A DNA stretch of 64,000 nucleotides, taken from Aphanomyces cochlioides (taxonomy: Eukaryota > Oomycota > Saprolegniomycetes > Saprolegniales > Verrucalvaceae). The stretch's first letter is position 1; every line of letters starts with the position of its first letter. The DNA is taken from the NCBI GenBank assembly GCA_019828595.1, contig JAHQRK010000006.1, positions 868,001-932,000 on the forward strand, written 5' to 3'. Of the stretch, positions 49,780 to 61,025 are shown piece after piece. The notes beneath the pieces were generated by a model. That model made no database searches. It had not been told where the DNA came from and worked only from the letters and a program-made list of their open reading frames with translations. The position numbers were made by a program, and so were the translations under genes.

Positions 49780-52362
49780 TTAGAATTCTTGATCGTCTTC
49801 CACGTCGTCGGTTTGTTTGCGTCGCTTTGCAGCTCTCTGTCCATCTACATATACGAGCATCAATATGATAGAGGCAAAGCCAATGCAAACCTTGTATTGA
49901 CGCTAAATCTCGCGATGCCTTGACTCGTAAACTTTCCAAATCGTCAGCATCTTCGGCCCACTCCAAAACTAAGTGACGACCGTATAAATGAGACGAAGAC
50001 AGCGCAGCGAACGCGCTTTTGGCTTCGGCTTCAGTTAAAAATTCAATGAAGGCAAATCCTATTCAAGTCAGCAATTCAAGATCTCAAGCGGGATAATTTC
50101 TAGTACCTCGATGTTTGCCATCAAACTTTTTTGGCATGCGGACAGTCTTGAGTTGACCAAACGCACCAAAAAGCTCACGAACGTCTTTGACAGTAGCTTC
50201 AAATGCAATATTGCGGCAAATAACTTTGGTTTTGGGAACGTCGGCTGCCTTCTCAACCTTGACAGGTCGTAATTGTTTCTTTGATAGTTTCACGTCAATA
50301 GCATGACCCTCAATCAAAGTTCCTACAGGATACCATCACATTACTTGGCGTTGTTTTAAGTACCTTGCAGCTCTTTCATTGCCTTCTGGGCTGCTGCAGC
50401 CGTGCTGAATTCAACAAAACCAAAGCCCATCGAGAGGGTTGGTTTTCCAGTCTTTGGATCTTTCTTTCGTGCAATGGTTACCTTGCGAAGTATGCCAAAC
50501 TATATCATCATTTAGAACCCAAGAATTTGTCAAGTAAGTCTACCTTTGCGAAGGCTGCTTCAAGAACTTTTTCAGTCGTCGTAAAGTTCAAATTCTTCAC
50601 GCAGAGAGTATGGTCTAACTCGGCGACGTTGTCAGCTTCGACTTCAGGGAGAACGGTAGAAGTTGGAGCAGCTCCTTGGGCCTAGATTCGGGTGAGCTAT
50701 AACATAGTTGTGGATTCTAGTTACCTTGATCTTTTCAGCATATGTCATGGTTGCGGCCTTAGTGAAGACTTTCAAAGGAGCCCACTCCAAATATAACGGC
50801 ACTTGTTGGAATTTCTTGTAAGCCAGTGATCGGAATGCTTTCCTTGCTTCAGATGCTTCCATAAATTCGATCAATGCCAAAGTCTTGGACGGAGGAAGGA
50901 CAAAACGCCTGAGTTCACCATATGTGCGAAAGAGTTGAGCCAGGCCAGTCTCGTCGGTAGTGAAAGGTAAGTTCTTCACCAGAAGCACCGTAGTGCTTCG
51001 TTCTGTGCGTGTCTTGTTTGAACCTTCAATCACTTTCAGATCAACACCTTCTTGCTCGAAAAATGCTTGATTCTCTTGAAGCAAAATAGTTTCGCCAATG
51101 GCAAGGCGAACAGCCATATTTCCAGCTTCTTTGTCCAAAATTTCACCTTTGTTTACTTGTAGCCGTGATGCCAATGCATCTACAGTCGCGTCACCTCGAA
51201 TGTAAGATGCGTTCCAGCCAACTTTGGAATTAGCTAAAGCTTTTCGCTCCAGCTCTTTCTTCTGCTTGTAAGTCAGATTCGACTGGTCCGTCACCACTTC
51301 AGGTTTGGCTTTTGCTCGAATGACGTGCAAGAGGCGGCCTTGAAATGGCTTGCCGTCAAGTGCTTCACGAGCTTTTTCGGCATCTGCCATCGACTCGAAA
51401 GTTACAAAACCAAAGCCTTTTGTTCGTTTGTTGTCGTCCAGGGGCATATGCACCTCAGAGATCGCACCGTAGCCAGCAAATAGTTCCTGCAAGTCTTCTT
51501 CGACGCAACTATATGGTAAATTGCGAACAAATAGTCTTGAGGATGGCCTCTCTTCGTCGGGTTCGGATGAAGGAGCAGTTTTGTTCTTCGGTTGATGTTC
51601 ATAGTCGGCGATGTCAGATCCTTCACCTTTATTTTCATCCTTGCCATCTTCTTCCTCGTCATTGTTCTCGTCGTCATCATCGCCATCTCTATCTTCATCG
51701 TCGCTGTCAGAAATGCGACGAACAGTTTTTGACTTCAAGAAATCCAAATCTGACATGGGTTTCTTGGCAGATTTGTCCATTTCTTCCTCTTCGCTCTCTT
51801 CATTTGATTTATCGTGAATTTTATCTAGGTCTTGATATTCATCATCCGAGTCATTCGCGTCAACCGTTGCTGAGGCCACTGCGGAATCTAGGACGTCATC
51901 GTTGGCCCAAAACTTCGTCTTTGAACGAGGTTGCATGGTTTCAACAAACTCTTGAAAGCCTGATTCTTTGGCAGGTTTGGATGAATCGTTTTCCGCATCG
52001 TCATTGCCTTTGTTGTCTTTCGGATCATCAGGCGCCGCTGTGGCAGGTGCAGTCTTTTCCTTATAACGAGAGCTGCCTTTTGAATATTTGCTCCAGGGAC
52101 GATCTAGCTGCTCTGATTCACGTGGTTGGGCAACCTTCACGTTGATTCGTGTTGTGTCGAGGAACGATTTGTCAAAGAACTCTTGAGCGCTCTTGGTTTG
52201 CGCTTCCGTCTTGAATCCAACAAAGCCAAAGCGACGAGACTTTCCATCCTTTGTCTTCACCACACAGGCATCAGTAACTTCTCCATGCGCTGAAAAATGC
52301 TTTCTTAGCTTTTCATCGTCGACGTACACGGGCAGGTTCTGGACAAACAAGCGCGTGCTCAT
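49780..52362 (-). CDS. MRD1: Mrd1/RBM19, multi-RRM ribosome biogenesis factor
   Basis: Six exons (52362-50725, 50681-50544, 50499-50364, 50322-50107, 50058-49891, 49844-49780) give 786 aa. The first RRM starts at residue 3 (TRLFVQNLPVYV, then RRFGFVGF). A long acidic Ser/Asp/Glu linker (about 125-275) follows, then RRMs opening with SRLFVRNLPYSC, TVLLVKNLPFTT, HTLCVKNLNFTT and KVICRNIAFEA, and a basic/acidic tail. Multiple RRMs split by an acidic stretch is the Mrd1/RBM19 layout. The protein binds U3 snoRNA and pre-rRNA and is needed for early cleavages that form 18S rRNA in the nucleolus. The frame is open 17 codons above the chosen ATG, but family members start within three residues of the first RRM. 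Confidence 0.9.
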
Positions 52363-52659
52363 AGGAGATCGCAGATTTGATTCACTCAACCAACGATTAT
52401 TTGAGACAAACATTCTTCAGCGATAACTTCCAGAATGTTGCACCTTCCCAACAAATGGACCAAACCTAGAGCCTCTTTCGAGTAAGATCTCTCAGTCCGC
52501 CAAGATGCTGACAAAGGACAGCGTCGCGGCCTTCCCTAGATGGAGATGGAAAATTCAATACAAGAGATACGACGTACTATTAAAAGCCCATGGCGTGGTG
52601 TGATTGTAGTCGGAATATGGGATACTAATTATGGGTCACAGTTCGTAGCGGCTTGTGTT

Positions 52660-53287
52660 TTAAGTTTCAATTCGCTTGCGCTTCTTTATTTGAACAACCT
52701 TTGCGCTCGAGATGACTTCGTTCTTGCGTTCTCTCCAACGCAAGAAGTCATTTGCGTCGTTCATGCCTGCTTGGAATAATTGTTTTTCAAACTCAGTGAG
52801 TTTCCGTGTAAATTCGGTCGTGTCTTCATCGTGCGAGTTCATCGACTGGTCCAAGATCATTTTGTATCGTTCACCACCAAATGCAACGCGCAGAATATCT
52901 TCGATTTCTTGTGCATCGCCATCGTTTACCAAGTGTGGCAAAATCGCCTTCCCGAGTTCAAAGAAGTATGGATTCATGTCACGCAAGTTCGCTGCGGCCG
53001 GACCAGCCTTTATGACGTTACGATAGCGTGTACTCAAGCACTGGGGAACTTCGATCTAACCAAGAAGTCGAATTCAATTCTTGGCAGGAGGCATATCTTA
53101 CTTGCACTGTTCCATGTTTTGATAATGGAGCTGCCAGCCACATGGGCAATTCGAGTTTGGTGTTCTCCATAATATCCTCACCTTCTGTAGATGGATCCAT
53201 GTATCCACATCCTGCAGCTTCTGCCTGGAATACACACTTCACGCGCTCTTCCTCCGCCAAGAGCTCCTCCACGCTGTAGTAAGGCAT
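52660..53287 (-). CDS. PSF3: GINS complex subunit Psf3
   Basis: Two exons (53287-53102, 53055-52660) give 193 aa, the usual length. The N-terminal B domain is plain (YYSVEELLAEEERVKC, GYMDPSTEGED, KLELPMWLAAPL). After the 46-base intron the helical A domain follows (NPYFFELGKAILPHL, FTRKLTEFEKQLFQAG). GINS joins Cdc45 and Mcm2-7 in the replicative helicase. The C-terminus is basic (KVVQIKKRKRIE). The 5' end lies 86 bases from the stop of the TFIIF gene on the same strand. Confidence 0.88.
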
Positions 53288-53373
53288 GGCTTCTACGAAA
53301 ATGCGGCAAAGAGATTCCGGATACACTTTCGCGCCTTTTTATTATCATCCGTAAGATCGTAAATTCAAATTCA

Positions 53374-54801
53374 TTAACGGAATTGCGGCTTGAGCACCAT
53401 GAAGCGACCATCGATCGGATCTTCCTCGACATCGCAAATGGTACGAACAATGTCTTTGAACATCGCCTTGTCGTCTGCCGTGACAAGAAGCTTCTTGAGT
53501 TTCTTCAGCAGCTCTTTTGTCTTCATACGACCACCGTAACGAATGAGCTCTTCTTGGATGAGCGCTTCCGTTAGCTTAGGCGCTGCCTTGCTTGATGATG
53601 GGGGCTTCACTGGAGGGTTGGTTCTGGGTTTTTTGTCCGTACGGTTGTCTTCTCCCTCAGCCTTGCGCTTTCCGTTGTCGGCTTCGGCAGCAGGAGCTCC
53701 ATTTGCTTCGTCAGGGGCAGCGACGACTGTCTCCTTGACTGGGTTTCCGTAGAAATCGTACTTGACGACAGTGTTATCTGAAGCAGATTTCTCTTCTTCT
53801 TCACTGTCATCCTTGTCTGCGTTGCCAGTGTCCGCCGTCGGATTTTCACTCTGCTCCTTGGTGCGCTTAACCAAATCTTCCAACGCTTTGCCCTCTGCTG
53901 TGAGAGCTTTCTTGTTTGCACCGTCTTCATACTCATCATCGCTTGATTCGGATGCAATTTTGTCTTTCACCTTTTCAACTTCAGCTTGGCCTTCGTCGTC
54001 ACTAAAGATTTCTGTGAAATCACCACCATCGTCACCCATGGCATCGACTTCTGCAGATTTTTTAGCCACAGGGCCACGACGTCGAGGCGCTTTCGGCTCT
54101 GCGAAAATGTTGCTGCTGTCGTCCTTGTCTTCAGATTTGACAGTACGAAGGGCGCCAGTTATCATTGTTGTTGTCGGCGCAACTTCACCCTCTTTCTTCT
54201 CGATCTTCATGATCCATCGTTCAACAGCACGTTTCTTTTCATTGTTCATGTCCTCAGCTTCCTCCAGCGTAAGAGTGCGGTAATTGAGCGGTTTCTTGAA
54301 GCGAAACCAGTCTTCGACAGGAAACACTTGGAACTCGTTCTTGTTTGGTGTCTTCACCATGAGCATATACGACGATGTAACACCTCCTTCGACTGTGCCG
54401 GTGAAGAGAGTCTTGCTGTCGTTTTCCTGAATCACCCAATTCTTCATACGTGTGTCCTTTCGTCGACGACGACGTTTTTTACGAAGCGCGGGGTTCCATC
54501 CCTGAGGTTCTTCCTTCTTTTCTTCTTCATCATCTCGGATCTTTTCAGGTTCATGAAACATCTTGATCGGTTGCACACACTTGGCGAGGGTCGGCATCTC
54601 GCCATCGTTGAAACGGGCAATATTGTACTTCTTAATGGACGGAATCAAGCGCAAGGTGTACTCCTCATCAAACGTCTGAGGTGTAATTGAAGATGGGAGA
54701 CCATTAGGACCTCTTCCAACTAAAGACGTCGTTCCGCGGCCTAAAGATCCCGTTCCAAGTCGGCGCGGCGGCTCATTCTTTGAACGACCCAAAGGGATCA
54801 T
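53374..54801 (-). CDS. GTF2F1: TFIIF alpha subunit (RAP74)
   Basis: Intronless, 475 aa. The N-terminal dimerisation region has EEYTLRLIPSIKKYNIARF, KNWVIQENDSKTLFTGTVEGG and FPVEDWFRFKKPLNYRTLTLEEAE. A long charged middle (about 210-400) is rich in Glu, Asp, Ser and Lys. The C-terminal winged helix (LTEALIQEELIRYGGRMKTK, then FMVLKPQF) is the part that binds the CTD phosphatase Fcp1 in other eukaryotes. This is the standard RAP74 layout. The protein acts in RNA polymerase II initiation and elongation. An in-frame ATG 12 codons upstream (54837) is the alternative start. Confidence 0.88.
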   Translation of the reverse strand: MIPLGRSKNEPPRRLGTGSLGRGTTSLVGRGPNGLPSSITPQTFDEEYTLRLIPSIKKYNIARFNDGEMPTLAKCVQPIKMFHEPEKIRDDEEEKKEEPQGWNPALRKKRRRRRKDTRMKNWVIQENDSKTLFTGTVEGGVTSSYMLMVKTPNKNEFQVFPVEDWFRFKKPLNYRTLTLEEAEDMNNEKKRAVERWIMKIEKKEGEVAPTTTMITGALRTVKSEDKDDSSNIFAEPKAPRRRGPVAKKSAEVDAMGDDGGDFTEIFSDDEGQAEVEKVKDKIASESSDDEYEDGANKKALTAEGKALEDLVKRTKEQSENPTADTGNADKDDSEEEEKSASDNTVVKYDFYGNPVKETVVAAPDEANGAPAAEADNGKRKAEGEDNRTDKKPRTNPPVKPPSSSKAAPKLTEALIQEELIRYGGRMKTKELLKKLKKLLVTADDKAMFKDIVRTICDVEEDPIDGRFMVLKPQFR

Positions 54802-54946
54802 CTGGACGCAAATTGTGGAATGAATGCATTGGAGCATTTTATCCTATTAGAATATTTAAAATAATCATTTTTGTAATTAAAATTAGTTCGAAATCTAATT
54901 ATTGGATAAAATCCATTTCATTTTGTACTTTTTTTGTGGAGGTGCC

Positions 54947-55456
54947 ATGTCACTCCTTGCGGCGGACTATGGAAGTAGCAGCAGCTCAGAGGATGAAGAG
55001 GTTGTCGTTAAGAAGACACTCCCAGCTGTGCAAAAGAGCTCGATTGAGCTTCCACCTGTAGATGACATATTCAGTGAAACTAAAGCGCCATCTTTTCTCG
55101 TCAAAGCCAAGATGAATGATATGGAAACCTTTGACATCGATGAAGAGACATTGACCAAATTGCCACCACCGCCTCCAGATGAGGTCGATTTCGCTCCTCA
55201 TAAAGATGGCGTTGATCGATCAGGCGTGAGCTCCATGTACCAATTTCCAGGCTTGAATGAAGAGGAAAAGATTCCCAAGCGAACAAAACACCTGCCACAA
55301 CAACGAAATAAGCGCAAAGCAAGCGGCACGACAGACAAGTCGACCGGCAAAGAACGTGTCAAGCAGCAGCGACTCAAAGGACAGTCCGGTATTGGAAGCG
55401 ACTTTCGAACGTGGAAATCCGATGCAGAGATGAAAATGCGACAGGAGTTTGATTGA
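54947..55456 (+). CDS. Small acidic nuclear-type protein, possibly PRCC-like
   Basis: Intronless, 169 aa. It starts SLLAADYGSSSSSEDEE, which recalls the N-terminus of PRCC proteins (SLVAYASSDE), then has a Pro-rich piece (KLPPPPPDEVDF), a basic stretch (RTKHLPQQRNKRKASG) and a likely conserved end (GIGSDFRTWKSDAEMKMRQ). The composition suggests a nuclear, largely disordered protein. PRCC family membership is a guess from the N-terminus and layout; the C-terminus does not match the human protein that I recall. It is divergent from the TFIIF gene, with starts 145 bases apart. Confidence 0.6.
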   Translation: MSLLAADYGSSSSSEDEEVVVKKTLPAVQKSSIELPPVDDIFSETKAPSFLVKAKMNDMETFDIDEETLTKLPPPPPDEVDFAPHKDGVDRSGVSSMYQFPGLNEEEKIPKRTKHLPQQRNKRKASGTTDKSTGKERVKQQRLKGQSGIGSDFRTWKSDAEMKMRQEFD

Positions 55457-55523
55457 ATAGATCGTTATCACCTCATTGCCTTCCTCCCGATTTCGCTTCA
55501 CCATTATGATTCATATTCAAAAT

Positions 55524-58512
55524 TTACATGCTATCCATGGCCAAGTCCACGTCGCCAATGTCGACTGCCGATAATTTAGCGAGCGTGTCGTCGGCCATGC
55601 TGAACTCTGGAAACGAGTGCTTCAAGCTTTTCATCTTCTCCTCGAGGTACTTTGCTTGATTGTCCATGCGCATTTTGTCTTGCTCATCCAATTGGGCCAA
55701 GACGCGATCGCCAGCATCCAGCTCATGTTCCTTGAGCAGTGGGCTCTCTTGCGGGATTGTGTCGGTGACGACGCGTTTGACAGTCTTCTCTCGTACTTGC
55801 ATCCACGTCGTCCACATTTCATCAATTGTTCTTGGTGCTTGCTCAAGAAGCCAGCCCATCTGGCGCCGAGTTGAGTCTAAAACAGGATTGAATCCCATTT
55901 GCGTCGCACCAGATCGAAGCCAATGCAAGTCTAGCACCATGAATGCCATCGAGAAGAGCTTCTCAAACGCAAGAGGATCGTCAAAGATCTTCCAAAATGG
56001 CGTGCGCGACACACGTTCAGACACTTGCATTTCCAAGACAGTGTCGACTCCCGTCTCGCAGTGGAGAATGAGCGAACTTGACGTTGCTGGCACCTGGTCG
56101 AGCATCGCCAGCTTGAGCATCATCCGCATGACATTAATTGCTGCAACTGGAAATGGATATCGATTGCCACCGGAGAGAGCATTGCGAGCCATCATATTTT
56201 GAGCCTTGTCCTTGTACTCGTGTACAAAATAAGCCAAGCATTCCAGAGACAAGAGGCCTCCTCCTCGGAAGCCTCCAAGGGGGTCCTTGGTATGGAAACC
56301 ACTCTGGAGCCATCGCAACGAGTTCAGAAGCGCTGTCACGTCCACAGAGTCTCCTGAAGTGGACTCCAATGCCAAATTCGCCGTATAATCCGCAGCACTT
56401 TCATCTAGCGGCAATAAACCATCCCAAAGTCGCTTGAGCAAAGCAGCGTGATGGGCGTTCGTCACATCGATGCGTGTTTCGAGCCGACCTCGAACAGCTT
56501 CCATGGCTTGGACTTTGATTTGCAACTTGGCACGACGTTGACTCATTTCTTCTCGCACGTCGTTGAGAATCGCGGCTTGGTGGAGAATGAGCATTTCTAC
56601 AACGGTCGCGCCTTCTTCGGCTTGCTGCTTTAACTTGCGCAAAGCTTGGGCCTCGTGCGCAAGACGTTCGGCCACTTCACTGGGATATTCATTGTATACC
56701 TGAGCAGTGGACAAGCTTTAGCTGAAGCACTGGGGAGCGTTACTTACATTCGCAGGGAAGCGGTGCTTGATGGGAACATGGCCGGCTAGTGGAAATCGAC
56801 GAGTAGATGGCTCATCAAGCTCAGAGAAGCGATACGGCCGGGTAGGTCGAAGCAAAATCGGCGCCAAGAGCAAACTGATAGATTGTAAAGTAAGACCATT
56901 CTTCGCGCTGTGTTCAAGCGCACGAGACAGCAGATGCAGAAGACGTTCTAAGAGCGGTTTGACGAACCAGGGGAGGTCGTTGACTAACAGTCGAAGGTTT
57001 CGCACAGCTTGCTTGTCGTCTGGAGATTTGGCCGCCGCAAGGAACGCTTCAATACGATCTTCTGTCAAGAGTGGTTCAGGCAATTCCCACAGGTATTGAA
57101 GTAGCACTGAGATTACTTCATGTGGGTCGATTGCCATGCTTTTGTGAAACCCACCGAGCTCTTCGATAGCGTCACGCAAGTCGAGGACGTGTTCAGACGC
57201 CAAATGCACTTGGAATAAACCAGGAGTCGTCAGCTTGCGATGTAGATAGCAGACACAAGCTTCGACGACATCAGGAAGTCCCAACGATGTGTCAAAGCGA
57301 GCCAAGCCGCAAAGAAATGGATTGCACACCACTTCGAGTAACGGCGCACCAAAGACATCATACTCAGGGAGGCCAATTTCAAGGAATCGGAGCACTGCAG
57401 ACGTCGCGTCGTCCAAGGCGTGAGAAGTCTTGGCTTTGAGCAAAACGTCGGCAAGTGGATTACCATTCGTCGACTTGTCAAACTCGGCTTTGAGTTGGCG
57501 ATGTGACATCAGTTTCGCAGCGAGGAGGTTGCATTCGTAGTCCTCGCCAGAGAGTCTAACGCGACCTTGAACCATGTCTTCAGGGTCAATCAAATCCGCA
57601 GGAGGTGGGCCTGCCACTTGAGGAACTGGCTTGGGCAATGGTGTCGCAAACGGTTGGATATCAGGAGAGAGTTCAAGGCGCGGATCGTTGACAAGAAATC
57701 CAAACGAAAGGGTTTCGAGACCATCCAAGAGTGTCAAGAAAATTTCAACTTCATCCTGTAAAACGTGAGCAAGATATCAAAGAGTTGAAACTCACCTGCT
57801 GGCGAAAGAGGGCATGTTCCGTGAAGTAAGATACGAGCAAATCACTGTTGGCTTCGCTCAGAGTAACGCGCATGCAATCAAGCAAGATGTGCGTATTTAG
57901 AGCCTGACGAATGAAAGCTCGCACTTTACCTTCGTCGAGATTGACGTTTGAGAGATCGTTTGCAGTGCGGACACAAGCTAGAAATCCCCGGACGTTGCGC
58001 GGAAGTTCTGGTTCAAGCGATGACGTCGCGAGCTGAACGGCCGCTTTGGAGAAATTTGCGCTTCCCGCGCCATCAACGCCGCAAGCCATGCGCTGCTGGT
58101 GAATAGCTCCAAGACGGGTGCACGTCCACTTCAGCAATCCAAAAAACTTGACAGATTGCTGGTCATCGTTCTCAACACGTCGAAGTCCATGGGAGAAACA
58201 TCGATCCAAATTTGCGCACAGCTTGGAGACTGCAGGGAGATCATCGTTGAGAATAAGGACCTTATTGTGTGTGTCATCCGTGCTTTCCATGGTCGCAGAC
58301 ACGATGCTGGACGCTTGTTTCTGGTGATCCAAGACGAGCTGCAACACTTCGGCAACGGATGCTTTGAGGTCGTCCAAGATAACACCTCGCTGACTACGAC
58401 TCAAGAGACGCAGCTTTGCTTGACGGCGCTCGCGGTTGAGCTTTTGCTCGGGCGTTTCCTCCACTTCGGCAGGACTGCCGAGGTACGAGCTAAGTTGACG
58501 CCACAGGTCCAT
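55524..58512 (-). CDS. RUN-RhoGAP-ELMO fusion protein
   Basis: Three exons (58512-57796, 57755-56748, 56699-55524) give 966 aa with clean phase-0 joins. The N-terminal third is a RUN domain (RCFSHGLRRV, then FFGLLKWTCTRLG and EGKVRAFIRQALNTHILLDCM), which binds Rab- and Rap-type GTPases. The middle is a RhoGAP domain (YDVFGAPLLEVV, TTPGLFQVHLASEHV, VISVLLQYLWELPEPLLT, ISLLLAPILLRP). A coiled coil (ALRKLKQQAEE) leads to an ELMO domain (GGFRGGGLLSLECLAYFVHEY, YPFPVAAINVMRMML), which in ELMOD proteins is a GAP for Arl/Arf GTPases. In the GAP arginine-finger position (GLFQV, where others have GxxR), Gln is seen, so RhoGAP activity is doubtful. It probably links vesicle traffic to actin control. 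Confidence 0.85.
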
Positions 58513-58656
58513 GGGAAGGATACCAAAATGAGAAAAAGCGCCAAAAAAGATCTCAAAGTGTGAACTATTCGAAATTCGAAGAATGGAACTTTACTAAAGT
58601 ATATTTTATTCAAGTCAATGACGTGGCATCCTGTAAAATCCTCCAAAATGTCCAAA

Positions 58657-59262
58657 TGCACTTTTTATCGCCCATTTCCACTGCAAATGCCACTCCACAG
58701 AGAGGAGTCACCACTTCACCATCGAGAAAGCGGCTTTTGAAAGAGTGTTTAAGGACGCGCCAGGCTCTGCTGGATAAAATGCTGGTTGAAAAGGATTTTT
58801 CAAACCTTCCTGAAAGCTCCCCAATCGATCCCAACCGCTCAGGACAGCTCGGTGACGTCAGGACAAGTGACTCTCCAGCAAAGATCGCAAAAGATGCTCA
58901 CACAGGTTAGGTTTTGATTATAAAACCTGGTTTTAATATCGAAAAATAGAAAGTATCAGGTTTTTATCGATCAAAGTGATACTTTTGTGTTAAAAAAAGG
59001 GATTCAATGCCCTTGCAGACTTATGCGGTCTCTACGCATGGCGCTGACGGATCTCGCGGAGCATGGCGCGGAATGAAGCAGAAATGAAGCTATATAAGAA
59101 GTATTCTAGAGCTCCTTGAGATTGAAATCTCGCCGGAACGCATCTAGAATCTCTTCTGAACTGCATAGCGTTCAATTCATTGGCGCGAAAGATGATCCAA
59201 CGGATTTGGTGACATCAATGAAGCTTGTGTACATGGAGGAACTTAAAGAGAGAGACAAGTAA
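58657..59262 (+). other. Possible small multi-exon gene
   Basis: The plus strand has a frame from ATG 58657 (MHFLSPISTANATPQRG, then SRKRLLKECLRTRQALLDK) to a stop at 58908-58910. Further on, a separate frame ending in TAA at 59260-59262 contains FIGAKDDPTDLVTSMKLVYMEELKERDK-like sequence that reads as a true C-terminus. A middle exon could lie near 59050-59110. I could not fix the joins. The function is unknown. Confidence 0.3.
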
Positions 59263-59278
59263 TGCAATCGTCTTCCCG

Positions 59279-59482
59279 CTATGGAACGGCGCACTCGGCG
59301 GTCTTCGTCTCGCTGATCTTGACACCGTCGTCTGAAGTTTGTTGAGCGTGACGCTTTTGATCACATGACGGTGAGTTCGACTCTTGCTTGTGGTCGTGTG
59401 GTTTGTCGTCATGGTGCATGGCCGTGCGCACAAGGAAGAAGGACGGCTGTTGGAATGAAGATGGCGGGCGAAAGCCAAACAT
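59279..59482 (-). CDS. Hypothetical 67-aa protein
   Basis: A short minus-strand frame starting MFGFRPPSSFQQPSFFLV, then His/Asp/Lys-rich and polar to the end. Composition and the ATG context are compatible with a real small protein, but there is no domain and an overlapping frame is also open. Very uncertain. Confidence 0.25.
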   Translation of the reverse strand: MFGFRPPSSFQQPSFFLVRTAMHHDDKPHDHKQESNSPSCDQKRHAQQTSDDGVKISETKTAECAVP

Positions 59483-59609
59483 GCGCTCGGGATAAACTTG
59501 TCTAATTGCGAAATGAACATAGACACAATACTACTGCACATCCTTGCGACATCCTCTTGAAGAAGCCATCGACGCGTCTCTCCAAGACCATTCCATGTCA
59601 TTAATCTAC

Positions 59610-60541
59610 TTAATAGCCCCGCTTCTGCTTGAGCTTCTTGACCGCTTTCGGCGCGGGGACTTGAGGATCTTCGTGAAGAATGTAGTGGGAAACGTCGTTC
59701 GTGCTGCTGTTTCCAGGCTTCAAGTGAAATTCTTTGGGTTGATGAATCACGTGGCGATCACAACATCCGCCGCCATTGCGAGCCCAGCAGCAACAGCAAA
59801 TCGAATACAGGTTTGTCTTCGTCGGGATGTGCTCTTTTACCCAGGCGAGAGCATCATGAGCATCGCCTTCTTGGAATTGATAGTTGATCCATTCGTGCTT
59901 GATCATGCTGGGGTTGTTGTCCGTCTCGCCGATCATGTGATTGCACGTATTGAGGTAGACGTAAGGGCGATAGCCGCCAGGAACCAAGTTCCATTCTTCG
60001 ATCGGCACTTCAGTCTCATAGTGATGCATGAGAGAGAACCAATTGCAGATGTTGGCTTTGTCACCTTGAGACCATCGTTGAGCCTACGATACAATAAGAA
60101 GAAGAGCTATTTTGCAGGCCTTACCCCGCCGTGGTCTTCCGTGTATATACTCTTCCATGGCTGCGTCGAGTCAGGCGCAAGATCGACGCCGCGGAATTCC
60201 ATGTAGTTGATGTCAGCAGTCCGTTCATATGCATGACGATTGAACGAACGGTACATCAACGTTGCGAATGAATTGTGCTTGTGCTCATTGATTCGATTGT
60301 ACGACGATTCGCCTGCGAAGATGACGCAGAGATGGCACGAGAGTGTGCCGTCGTCTGGGTTCCGGAGAAACAGGTAGAGGATCTTGATCAAGTGATTCTC
60401 GTTATCGAGATCGACTTGCGGTTGCACAAAGATAGGCAGGCATTTCCGAAGCCATTTTGTCTCGTCGTTCTCGAGACTTGCGTCCTTGTTGACTTTATCC
60501 ATCGAGAAAAGCGCCGGTGCAGTCGTCGTCGATGCTGCCAT
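59610..60541 (-). CDS. Unrecognised Cys/His-rich conserved-looking protein
   Basis: Two exons (60541-60125, 60083-59610) give 296 aa. The N-terminal half is Thr/Ala-rich, then globular (CLPIFVQPQVDLDNENHLIK, LSCHLCVIFAGESSYN). The middle has YERTADINYMEFRGVDL and NICNWFSLMHHYETEVP. The C-terminal half has GGYRPYVYLNTCNHM, HEWINYQF and a cluster of cysteines (SICCCCWARNGGGCC) followed by DRHVIH. The cysteine/glycine cluster resembles a short membrane-associated or metal-binding patch. The tail is basic (PKAVKKLKQKRGY). There is no signal peptide. I do not recognise the family; frame continuity across a good intron supports a real gene. Confidence 0.65.
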
Positions 60542-60701
60542 GCGCTAACCAGTGGGTTTCCAAGTGCAGCCACAGGACAATTTGGAAAATAATATAAAAT
60601 CTCCAGAATTCTTTCATGATTTGTATACCGAATTAAATCTTGTTTATATTATTACAATCACCCACATATGTAACGCCTGTGCAACCGATCCCAGCGATCG
60701 C

Positions 60702-60892
60702 ATGAGCATCGACGACGGCTCCATTCTCTATCTGCGCTCTCTCGACGACGCCGAGCGAGCATATCCTTACATGTACAGCATTTTACTACCTCGTGAGCTA
60801 AAATAGACAGCTTTCTCATCGTGTCCGTTCATTTTTCGTCAATATCTTGGATCTATTCGGTAGAAAAGTTCGATCCGCACATCAAACAATGA
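60702..60892 (+). CDS. Possible 39-aa small protein
   Basis: ATG 60702 opens MSIDDGSILYLRSLDDAERA; a GTGAGC donor at 60793 and a GGTAG acceptor ending at 60863 would join it to KFDPHIKQ and a TGA. Without splicing it ends at 60806. The acidic, amphipathic start looks coding, but the product is tiny and unrecognised. Confidence 0.25.
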
Positions 60893-61025
60893 AACCTCGT
60901 CATTCACGTCGCTCATCGTCTTCGTGGCGTGGAGAGATTGTCGTTGGTTGTCTTTCTCGGCTCTCTCAATACCTTGGCACCAAAAGGCAGCTTTTAAAAT
61001 AGACATCTTGTTAGTTACTCAATTC

